NCBI GenBank assembly: GCA_903772945.1
Contig: CAICTM010001100.1
Coordinates: forward strand, 1-37,184
DNA: 37,184 bases
DNA from: Seminavis robusta
Lineage: Eukaryota > Bacillariophyta > Bacillariophyceae > Naviculales > Naviculaceae
Reading direction: 5' to 3'
The first letter of the stretch is position 1, and each line of letters opens with the position of its first letter. The notes beneath the pieces are model-generated. The model searched no databases, had not been told where the DNA came from, and saw nothing but the letters and a program-made list of their open reading frames with translations. Positions 30,305-37,184 of the stretch are shown one piece after another. Position numbers and translations under genes: made by a program.

Positions 30305-30338
30305 TATTTCCTATTTCCTGTTTCCTGTTTCCTATTCC
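30305..30338 (+). repeat. Heptanucleotide tandem repeat T(A/G)TTTCC
   Basis: Four perfect-length heptamers (TATTTCC x2, TGTTTCC x2) and a partial TATTCC run head to tail in the gene-poor region. Confidence 0.8.
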
Positions 30339-30527
30339 GGTGAAGCCAAAATATAGGGATAGAGATAGGCGTAAGCCAACAAAACTGGAAATTGAAGGTT
30401 CAACAAATTTAGGGGTTGGAATAAATCATAATTATTCAAGGTTAGTGCACTCAATACAATAAGCCAGCAGAAGCTACAAAAGTTACAGTTACATAAAGGA
30501 ATGACAGCTGTAAAATTATGGTTAGCG

Positions 30528-30562
30528 GGCGGCAACACACGACGAAGTCGGGTGTTGTCGCC
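30528..30562. repeat. Hairpin copy 1 (GGCGGCAACACACGAC ... GTCGGGTGTTGTCGCC)
   Basis: A 16-bp stem with one A/G mismatch and one G-T pair closes on a GAA loop. Flanking TAGC and GCTA (30523-30526 and 30567-30570) can lengthen the pairing. A near-identical hairpin follows 83 bp downstream. It could be a transposon end, a terminator-like or processing signal, or an expressed structured RNA; the sequence does not decide. Confidence 0.8.
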
Positions 30563-30610
30563 AGGGCTAGCTTAAAGAAAAAAGAAGGTTACAATGAGGG
30601 AATGGTGCCG

Positions 30611-30645
30611 GGCGGCAACACACGACGGAGTCGGGTGTTGTTGCC
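30611..30645. repeat. Hairpin copy 2 (GGCGGCAACACACGAC ... GTCGGGTGTTGTTGCC)
   Basis: The same stem as copy 1, with a GGA loop. One stem pair changes from G-C to G-T in DNA terms (G-U in RNA), so pairing is retained. The shared sequence runs on as CCAGGGCTA and into an A/G-rich tail in both copies, so this is a duplicated unit of at least about 50 bp. Confidence 0.8.
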
Positions 30646-30849
30646 AGGGCTATCTTGAAAGAAGGGTGCAATCTCAAACATGATCCTCCTTCTTCTATTT
30701 GTCTTTCTGCCTAGGTATCGCAGCTCCCGCTGACTTATTTACAGCACGGTTGACGCAGGCCCGGCTCCTTCATCGCCAACTCAGTCGCGATTGGATTAAG
30801 ACAGTTGAGCTGTCAAACGTACACGCGTACCGTATCCCTGACTGAAGAA

Positions 30850-30857
30850 TGACGTCA
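30850..30857. promoter_or_regulatory. TGACGTCA palindrome (CRE/bZIP-type site) upstream of cruP
   Basis: A perfect TGACGTCA lies 205 bp before the cruP ATG. bZIP factors bind this core, and related TGACGT elements control CO2/cAMP- and light-responsive plastid genes in Phaeodactylum. A single 8-bp match can occur by chance. Confidence 0.35.
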
Positions 30858-31061
30858 TCAACGTATTCCCTTCTCGTGCTGATTGAATTTTGTTGTTGTC
30901 GTCGGAGGCAGATATCGTGGTGCCAAATACCTCAGACTGAATCATTTCGCCTCGGCATGGTGGTGATGAGCTGTTGAGAATCTGTCCATCTGATCATAGC
31001 TACCGCAGCTAGCCAGTAGGTTCCAAACCTTTTTGCAGCTTTCTTTTGGTGTCGGTTGAAG

Positions 31062-33149
31062 ATGAAAGTTCGTTCCGCCGCTCTCCTTTTCCTATCGGCA
31101 TCATTGCCCTTGAATGCTGTGGCATTTCAGCCATTGGCAACTAGAACCAGGACAGGCAACTCTTGGATACGCAGCTCTTCATCATCAGATGAGGAGACCA
31201 CAGTGCAGACGACTTTCAAGGAACCCATTCCTGACATTGCAGCTGACGAGCCCAAGAAGAGTTTGACAGAGCGAATGATGGCCAAGGCACCAACGGAGGG
31301 GCAGTAAGTGCAAACAATAATTCTTGTCGTCCCCAAAGATTATCTGCATGTTTCCCACACTCATTGAACCCCCGTATACTACTTTTTTCGTAGAGCCACG
31401 GGTGCCGGAGGATTTTCGACCTACGATGCCTTTTTGGCCGCGGAACAACGGTGGTCCAACCTCAAAGCGTCGGAACCATTTACGTATGACACCAAATTGC
31501 TGCAATCCATGCAAAATGGCATCGCTCCTCCACCGGCATTTGTCACGCAGGATGGAGCCCAAGGCAATCCACAATGCTGGGCCAAACTTCGGGAACAGGA
31601 AGGAAAGAAATTGGACTACGATGTGGTGATTTGTGGTGGAACTCTAGGAATCTTTTTCGCCACTGCCTTGCAATTGAAGGGATTGAATGTATGCGTCTTG
31701 GAAGCGGGTGCTTTGCGTGGTCGAGAACAGGAATGGAACATTAGTATGGACGAGCTCCTCGAGCTCAAGGAACTGGGCGTCTTATCGCAGGAGGACATTG
31801 ATGCCGCTGTGAAAACAGAGTTCCCCGCGTGTCGGTCGGGATTCAAAAATAAGGAAGTGACACCCACCGTGGGAGGATACTTTGAAAATGGAGTAGGATA
31901 CGAATTAACCACGGATGATGTGTTGAACCTCGGCGTGGCTCCAGCGGTGTTGATCGAGCGTGTTGGCAAGCGATTTCAGGAACTGGGAGGCACGTTGCGA
32001 GAAAAGACACCATTGAAGGGAGTTTGTACGTCAGAGGCTGTCGGTGCAGCAGTGGATCTCGGTAACGACGAAGAACCAGTGACAACCAACCTTGTTTTGG
32101 ATTGTATGGGAAACGCATCACCAATTTCTCGTCAACAGCGATACGGAATGAAACCTGATGGGATCTGTGCTGTGGTGGGGTCCTGTGCCTCGGGCTTCGA
32201 GAAGGAAACCAATCTTATTGGAGACATTATTTACACAAACACGGAAATGCAGGACAAGGGAGAAAATGGAATGCTGCAATACTTTTGGGAGGCGTTCCCC
32301 GTTGGGATTGGCAGGGATGGAAACGAACCGGGCACCAGCTCTGTCAAAACAACCTACATGTTCACCTACATGGATGCAGATGCCAAGCGACCATCATTGG
32401 AGACTCTCATGGAAGACTACTGGAAAATGTTGCCAGAATACCAACCATCCATTAGTGATCCTGAAAAGGACCTTGATATCCGCCGTGTGTTGTTTGCCTA
32501 CTTTCCAACCTACCAGGATTCGCCTCTCAAGCCACAATGGAGCCGTGTCCTGGCGGTTGGAGACGCTTCTGGAATTCAGAGCCCCTTGAGTTTCGGAGGA
32601 TTTGGTGCTCTCACGAGGCACTTGGGTCGCATCAGTGGGGCCATTGTGGAAGCGGTTGAAAGCAAAACACTGCACAAAGATGACCTCGGAGAAATCAACG
32701 CATACACACCCAATCTATCGGCTGCGTGGATGTTTCAAAAGGCCATGTCGGTTCGCATGGGACAAAAGGTGGACCCCAAGTTTGTCAACCGCTTACTGGC
32801 GGTCAACTTTCAGGAGATGGATCAAATGGGGATGCGTACCATTAAGCCATTTCTGCAGGATGTGGTTCGCTTTGATGGCTTGATTGGCAGTCTGGCTAGG
32901 AGCTTCGTCGCAGATCCTACGTTCATGCCAGAGATTGTTGCTCACGTTGGCATTCCAACGTTGGCAGAGTGGCTAGGCCACGTTGGCATGATGGGTCTCT
33001 ACACTCTACTCGACAATGCTGCTTCTCCGGTGATCACACCGTTTGTCGAAAAACTGGATGACCCCAGGGAAAAATTCAGGTGGCGACGAAGGATGGAGGC
33101 TTGGAAGTTTGGATCGGGAAACGACTATGTTTTGCCAGAAGAAAACTAA
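31062..33149 (+). CDS. cruP: Plastid lycopene cyclase paralogue CruP
   Basis: Exons are 31062-31303 and 31394-33149; the 90-nt intron has a GTAAGT donor and TTCGTAG acceptor and the frame is kept, giving 665 residues. The ATG at 31062 opens a signal peptide (ALLFLSASLPLNAVA) followed by FQPLATR. This is the diatom plastid-import junction, with Phe at +1, so the protein should enter the four-membrane plastid. The FAD-binding Rossmann start is at about residue 156 (YDVVICGGTLGIFFATALQ), followed by GREQEWNIS. The later blocks QYFWEAFPVG, TTYMFTYMDAD, FPTYQDSPL and GDASGIQSPLSFGGFGALTRH are nearly diagnostic of the CruP family. CruP proteins occur in oxygenic phototrophs. They are linked to protection from reactive oxygen and do not show robust lycopene cyclisation. 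The flavin-binding residues appear complete. Confidence 0.85.
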
Positions 33150-33772
33150 TTACTAGCCAAGTGAAGCATGGCTGCGTTTGCCAACTTTTAGACACTTGCA
33201 TTTCAAGTGAAGAGATATGATGAAGCGTTCGGATCTGGCTACGGAACAACGGTGATAACGAAATAGAGAATGCCGGGGCTATCTTCTTGAATACGGTAGA
33301 TAGATACTCCTTGACTCAGCTATCTAGCTGAAGTTGTATACGACAACCCCTCGCAGATACTGGTACCGGTACAGGGGGGAGGGATTTTTTATTCCAAACT
33401 CGTTGCAGCCTCCGACAGGACCGAATCTCTTCCAGGGGGCAACTCCCCTTGCTTCCTTGATGTACATCAACGCACCACTACCCCAGCGTCAATCCCTTGG
33501 CTCAATCAAACACGTGATATATTGGGTTGCTCCTGATCCCGCGGACACTACGATGTACTGTATTCCAGTACTTTTACGGTACCTGATACAGCTGTACCGG
33601 TTGTCTAGACCGGAATTTCGCCGCCACAGTGGCTAGCTAGCTACCGGTAGTAGCCATTTCAAAACAAACGTTCACGGTTCGCTCCGTCAGACGTGCTTAA
33701 AAAAGATCGCAAGACCTACCACCATCTATTGCCTTTCGAAAAGTAAGTAGAGACCACAAACCGTAAGCGACC
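33150..33772. other. Intergenic region between cruP and the phosphoesterase gene
   Basis: It has palindrome clusters at 33358-33374 (ATACTGGTACCGGTACA) and 33576-33600 (TACGGTACC, then CTGTACCGG). A CTAGCTAGCTACCGGTAG run lies at 33633-33650. No gene is supported; the ORF at 33334-33636 spans the palindromes and lacks protein features. Confidence 0.45.
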
Positions 33773-35128
33773 ATGAGCAAGTTCTGGGCCGCAAGCGACA
33801 GCGATGGCGATAGCGACAGCGAATCGTCGCATGCTGAGAGAAATGAGGACTCGTCTGTTGACTGGGATGATGATGACTCGGAAAAGGACCTGTTAGAAGA
33901 CAGAGCCAACTTAAGAGCGCCTCTCTGTAACACGAGAATTGAAGAGGCAGAACGTAGCGACCAAGGCGCATTAACCAATTTCGATGAGAAGTTTGCGGCC
34001 CAATCAGCACTGACTGATGCCAAGGATGACCCTCATGATCCCAATTTGATCTGGAAGGGTATCCGAAAAGACCAAGTCTTTGCTCCAGTCCCGACAACAG
34101 ATTCATCCTGCGATAGGGATCCCAATGTCACTAGATTTGTTTGTATGAGCGACACACATGCCAGACACCGAGATATACCATTCTTGCCCAGAGGCGACGT
34201 CTTTATTCATGGAGGAGATTTTACGAAATCTGGTGAGATTGGTTCCGTCCAAGACTTGAGTTTATACTTTCTGGAGCACTCTGGAAAGTTTCAGCACATC
34301 TATGCCATTGCTGGCAACCATGAGCTTACATTTCAACCGGATTTCTACCAGACAGCTCGGCGTAAGCACAAACCAAAGCCATTTGATCCACACGAAACGC
34401 GGGCTGCTCTGAAGAACTGCACCTACTTGGAAGATGTCAGCATTTCCATCAGCCTGAATGGCGGGAGTGATGGAATAGAGCTGTATGGCTCACCCTGGAC
34501 TCCAGCATTTTATGATTGGGCATTCAATCTACCCCGAGGCGAAGCATTGGATGATATGTGGTCCAAAGTGCCGGCAACAACGGATGTCCTATTGACCCAC
34601 GGTCCGCCCCTGGGGAGAGGCGACTACACGGATCATTCGGGGCGTGCTGGCTGTCATGAATTGTTGCAACATGTCCAAAATCGCATACGGCCGCGTCTCC
34701 ATATCTTTGGTCACATTCACACGAGCCACGGGTATTCCTTTGATGGCCATACGCTCTATATCAATGCGTCCAACTTGGACTCGGAGACGGAGATTGCCTC
34801 TCGGCCGTGCATTGTGGTGGATTTGCCACATGACAAGTCACTTCCCGCCAGGATTGTCAAACCCTGTTGCCGTCATGTGGAGACCATCGGGAAACTTGTG
34901 TCATGGCTAGAGGAAAAGGGATACAATGGCGTGGTGGACCGTGTCTCTCCGTCTCTCAAGAACGATCCGAATTGGTGCCAGCAATCTGCACCGTTTCCAG
35001 CCGCATTCTTCACTGGTGGGCCAGAGTACTTTGAGCTGTGCGAGACTCTGGGCCTCTATCGTGATCCAAAGCCACGAGAAGATTTGAGGGTGGCTGTGTG
35101 CCAGCTCTACGCAGAGTGTTTTGAATGA
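33773..35128 (+). CDS. Calcineurin-like metallophosphoesterase, MPPED1/2 (239AB) type
   Basis: This is a single-exon ORF of 451 residues. Residues 1-60 are an acidic Ser/Asp-rich tail. The catalytic domain begins near residue 120 and has the full set of metal-binding blocks: MSDTHARH (D127, H129), FIHGGDFT, AGNHELTF, LLTHGPPLG and HIFGHIHTSHG. The extra block YGSPWTP.F..WAFN.PRG identifies the MPPED branch, not generic cyclic-nucleotide phosphodiesterases. Human MPPED proteins are about 295-325 residues; the excess here is the N-terminal tail and about 80 C-terminal residues. The family uses Mn/Fe-type binuclear centres to hydrolyse phosphodiesters such as cAMP weakly; the true substrate is unknown. 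The first residues (MSKFWAASDSDGDSDSESS) resemble the acidic N-terminus of eIF3c. Confidence 0.85.
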   Translation: MSKFWAASDSDGDSDSESSHAERNEDSSVDWDDDDSEKDLLEDRANLRAPLCNTRIEEAERSDQGALTNFDEKFAAQSALTDAKDDPHDPNLIWKGIRKDQVFAPVPTTDSSCDRDPNVTRFVCMSDTHARHRDIPFLPRGDVFIHGGDFTKSGEIGSVQDLSLYFLEHSGKFQHIYAIAGNHELTFQPDFYQTARRKHKPKPFDPHETRAALKNCTYLEDVSISISLNGGSDGIELYGSPWTPAFYDWAFNLPRGEALDDMWSKVPATTDVLLTHGPPLGRGDYTDHSGRAGCHELLQHVQNRIRPRLHIFGHIHTSHGYSFDGHTLYINASNLDSETEIASRPCIVVDLPHDKSLPARIVKPCCRHVETIGKLVSWLEEKGYNGVVDRVSPSLKNDPNWCQQSAPFPAAFFTGGPEYFELCETLGLYRDPKPREDLRVAVCQLYAECFE

Positions 35129-35350
35129 GCGATTCATCCTGGTTTGGTGGCTTCGGAACTAAGCTAAAAAGATGTAAGCTAAGTAAAAAATGTTGCTTGA
35201 CTAAAAGGATAATTCGTCGTGGGAGAAAAAGTACTTGGCCTGCTGGTGTCGACAATTTCGTTGCGCGGAGCCTCTTACTTAGATTGTTGCGCGCTTAGAG
35301 TTTGACGAACTCTGGTGTAGATTGGTGGGTGCTTTGGGCTTCACAATCTC
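35129..35350. other. Short convergent intergenic space
   Basis: The phosphoesterase gene (plus) and dienelactone hydrolase gene (minus) converge here. No separate feature was seen; it must hold both 3' ends. Confidence 0.4.
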
Positions 35351-36167
35351 TTAGAAGAGATTCTTCTTTAAGAACTCGGTGAGGCGGCCCCAAGCAAGCT
35401 CTCGAGCTTCATCAGTGTAATCTCCATCAAATTTCAGAAGCTTTCTCTGTTCTTTTGAGAATTCATCATCGTTCATGAAGGCATGTCCTTCGGTGGGGTA
35501 ATGAAAAATGGTCGCTTCCTTGTCGCCCTCGGCATTCTTGAGGGTTTCTTCCAGCTTGTCTGCGGATGCCTTGTCACTGAACCCAGCCATGCCGTCCTTG
35601 TCTCCAAAATGTCCTTGAACGGGTGTTTTCTTTTTCAGCACAGCGACATCGCACAATTCGGCTGGAGGGATTCCATAAAAGGGAGCACAAGCATCCAAAG
35701 GTTTCTCAATCAAAGCAGCTGTTGCCAGGGTTAAGGCACCGCCCATACAAAATCCACAGACACCAACTTTTCGGTCGGCATCTTCCTTTCGAATGATATC
35801 TTTACAGAGGAGTTCCATCTCATTGACGGCGTTCTTAAAGTCCAGATTGTTCATGAGATGACTGGCTTCTTCTTGGTTGACACCAACCTTTCCCTGCAAT
35901 CAGCCACAAGCAACAGCAAACAAAGATAACCCGCATACATTATGAGTAATTGAAACAACTGCCGCACTCTGCTCTCAACACGAATATTCTGACCTTGTAG
36001 AGATCCGGTAAATAGACTTCGGCTCCCGTCTTATCGGCGATCTTTTGCGCTATCCCCTTGATGGCCGCGTTGATACCCCACCATTCCTGGACGCAAATCA
36101 CAGCTGGAGCCTTCTTGGCCAACCCAGCCACGGGTTTGAAGATGAGATGGGGAGGAAGAGACGCCAT
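35351..36167 (-). CDS. Dienelactone hydrolase family protein
   Basis: Exons are 36167-35994 and 35893-35351, with a 100-nt intron (GTCAGA..TTGCAG) at phase 0, giving 238 residues, the usual length of the family. The ATG at 36167 sits in GGCGTC context. The alpha/beta-hydrolase parts are all present: VQEWWGIN (with the conserved Glu), the nucleophile elbow GFCMGG (C107), the Asp in HFGDKDGM (D158), and the His in PTEGHAFM (H195). These hydrolases open dienelactones or related lactones and esters. The eukaryotic substrate is mostly unknown, and the protein should be cytosolic since no targeting peptide is seen. A copy of the ~143 bp dispersed repeat lies about 155-300 bp upstream. Confidence 0.85.
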
Positions 36168-36323
36168 GGTGGACAGAGACAACAGCAAACTATTACAAAT
36201 GGGGTCCAGACTCTCCAGCTTTCAGACTGGTCGCCGCCGCTGTTCTCATCCACACCAAGAAAGATCCAAAGATATTTGCCCGCCCCTGAACCCTAACACT
36301 TGCGGAGATCCTTCGTGGTATCC

Positions 36324-36465
36324 AATTACGTCTCATGAGACGACGCACCTTTTGGTTACCCCCTCAGTTGCACTCTGAAATCGATTTGCCGGCGTTTACT
36401 GTGTAAAATAGAGTAGCCGCACTTCAGTTGCAGAATCAACGGTCATGTGTATCCATAAGTAACAA
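36324..36465 (-). repeat. Dispersed ~143 bp repeat, copy B (inverted relative to copy A at 616-758)
   Basis: Read on the minus strand it aligns with copy A from ACTTATGGATACACATGACC through the hairpin CGTCTC-AT-GAGACG (36329-36342). Its orientation relative to the dienelactone hydrolase gene is the same as that of copy A relative to the transposase-like gene, and the distance to the ATG is similar (157 versus 175 bp). The GGTACC palindromes that interrupt copy A's downstream flank are missing here. Confidence 0.8.
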
Positions 36466-37060
36466 GTTCTCGTTCGATAAAAATAGATCGATTCGTGGAT
36501 AAAGGAACCGTTGAATTTACTAAGGTTAAGGATTTACGGAAGAATCATCGCAATGAGGTAAGCCTATTATCAAAAGCGTCAATTGAAGGTGCAGCGCTGA
36601 CTTCTCTCCCTCATTGGATTCATATGGTATTCAGGAGAGAATTCCAAGCTCGGCCGTCAACAGGTGAGTTGTCATTTAATTATTCGATGGGATCGTTGCA
36701 CCTCTTCTATCAAGCATCACTCAAGCCGGTCGTCTCCGGTGTAGATTCGAAAGCCATCCCACATTGAATCCTATGGACCATGGGATGGCAGTCAGTTCTC
36801 GGCCCATGACAGCCAAGTTGGTGGAATTTGAAAAGCAAGAGTAAATCTCCGGTTGTCTGCAGTTGAGCACAGAAAACAAAACTCATATCTATTTGTTGTT
36901 TTCTCTGCTGCACTGTCGACGGCCGAGGAAATCCCATTGTCGAGGTCGAACGAACGAACGATCGCTCTGGAGAACAAGAAGAGGAGAGGCTACTACTACG
37001 GAGGAGTCTGTTAACTCCAGCCCTACCAACAGTATGGACGGATCGTCGTCAAATCATTGA
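36466..37060. other. Right-edge stretch, no convincing gene
   Basis: An ORF at 36495-36767 is open but shows no recognisable domain. Near the end a GA-rich phrase, AAGAGGAGAGGCTACTACTA (36977), recurs in similar form at 37070. No other features were seen. Confidence 0.3.
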
Positions 37061-37184
37061 ATGGCAACAAGAGGAGGAGGCTACTACGCGACAACACACA
37101 AGAGAGTGGAACCTCCTACAGGATTCACCCCTCCAGTGTTATTTCCTAGTGATTTGGTGGTGATTCCTGTGTCGGTACCCACTT
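37061..37184 (+). CDS. Possible 5' end of a gene cut off by the window edge
   Basis: From ATG 37061, directly preceded by an in-frame TGA, the frame stays open for 41 codons to the window end. It begins MATRGGGYYATTHKRVEPPT and runs on with proline- and valine-rich sequence. It is too short to identify and may be chance. Confidence 0.25.
   Translation, partial: MATRGGGYYATTHKRVEPPTGFTPPVLFPSDLVVIPVSVPT

Larger units (their letters stand above)
29291..31061. other. 1.8 kb gene-poor region before cruP
   Basis: No intact gene is supported. A short frame at 30011-30103 (DDVALILVDSMGVAGGGAAF) ends at a TAA and follows a frame-shifted neighbour, so it may be a gene remnant. The region also holds the heptamer repeat, the two hairpins and a TGACGTCA site listed separately. 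Short ORFs such as 29499-29744 (minus) are low-complexity and not credible. Confidence 0.4.

Noticed and set aside
30523..30665. CRISPR array at the twin hairpins
   Set aside because: There are only two repeats, they are strongly palindromic, there is no further spacer series, and the genome is a spliced eukaryotic one.
33334..33636. 100-codon ORF between cruP and the phosphoesterase gene
   Set aside because: It runs through GGTACC palindromes, is proline/arginine-rich by chance, and has no start context or relatives that I recognise.
616..36465. The two inverted repeats as terminal repeats of one 36 kb giant transposon
   Set aside because: The interior is mostly ordinary conserved single-copy-type genes (CLEC16A, CruP, FEX, MPPED). 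The repeats also sit in matching promoter-proximal positions, which fits a dispersed element better. Only two copies are visible, so this is a judgement.
36495..36767. 90-codon ORF near the right edge
   Set aside because: It has no domain and no supporting context, and its length is within chance expectation.
1..37184. tRNA, rRNA and spliceosomal snRNA genes
   Set aside because: I looked for tRNA B-box-like GGTTCGAATCC motifs and familiar snRNA cores and saw none; a covariance-model scan would be needed to exclude them.

Overview
The window looks like nuclear DNA of a diatom, most likely a pennate one. The evidence is: short spliced introns of about 80-125 nt with GT..AG ends; a plastid precursor with a diatom-type signal/transit junction (AVA-FQP); a metabotropic GABA-B-like receptor, a two-domain fluoride channel and DDE transposases of kinds typical of diatom genomes; and intergenic DNA full of self-complementary CTAG and TACCGGTACC motifs. 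I cannot name the species from sequence alone.

Layout. 1-3.9 kb: an unrecognised ORF, one copy of a ~143 bp dispersed repeat, and a DDE transposase-like gene split into two overlapping frames at a GACCC pentamer microsatellite. 3.85-7.2 kb (minus): a five-exon class C GPCR with a 22-nt microexon. 8.5-9.4 kb (minus): a secreted 12-cysteine protein. 9.8-11.2 kb (plus): an F-box/leucine-rich protein. 11.4-14.7 kb (minus): a CLEC16A homologue in three exons. 15.8-17.0 kb (plus): a FIT (fat-storage-inducing) family membrane protein. 17.4-17.8 kb: a doubtful small ORF. 18.4-20.8 kb (plus): a polytopic protein resembling nucleoporin NDC1. 21.0-22.9 kb (minus): a FEX/CrcB-type fluoride channel with a 28-nt microexon. 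23.0-30.7 kb: an accessory island of decayed coding sequence (a nuclease/kinase-like pseudogene, a truncated Harbinger-like transposase, a minisatellite, a broken multi-exon gene, and two near-identical hairpins). 31.1-33.1 kb (plus): plastid CruP. 33.8-35.1 kb (plus): an MPPED-like metallophosphoesterase. 35.35-36.2 kb (minus): dienelactone hydrolase, with the second copy of the ~143 bp repeat upstream.

The conserved genes are unrelated housekeeping or signalling functions and do not form a pathway. They have intact reading frames over more than 14 kb of coding sequence. The breaks are concentrated in the 23-30 kb island and in the transposase at the left edge, so local decay of mobile or accessory DNA explains them better than uniformly poor sequence. 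I found no convincing new multi-gene system. The observations most worth following are the paired dispersed repeat upstream of two genes, the decayed nuclease-kinase gene, the two hairpins, and the microexons that encode core parts of membrane proteins.
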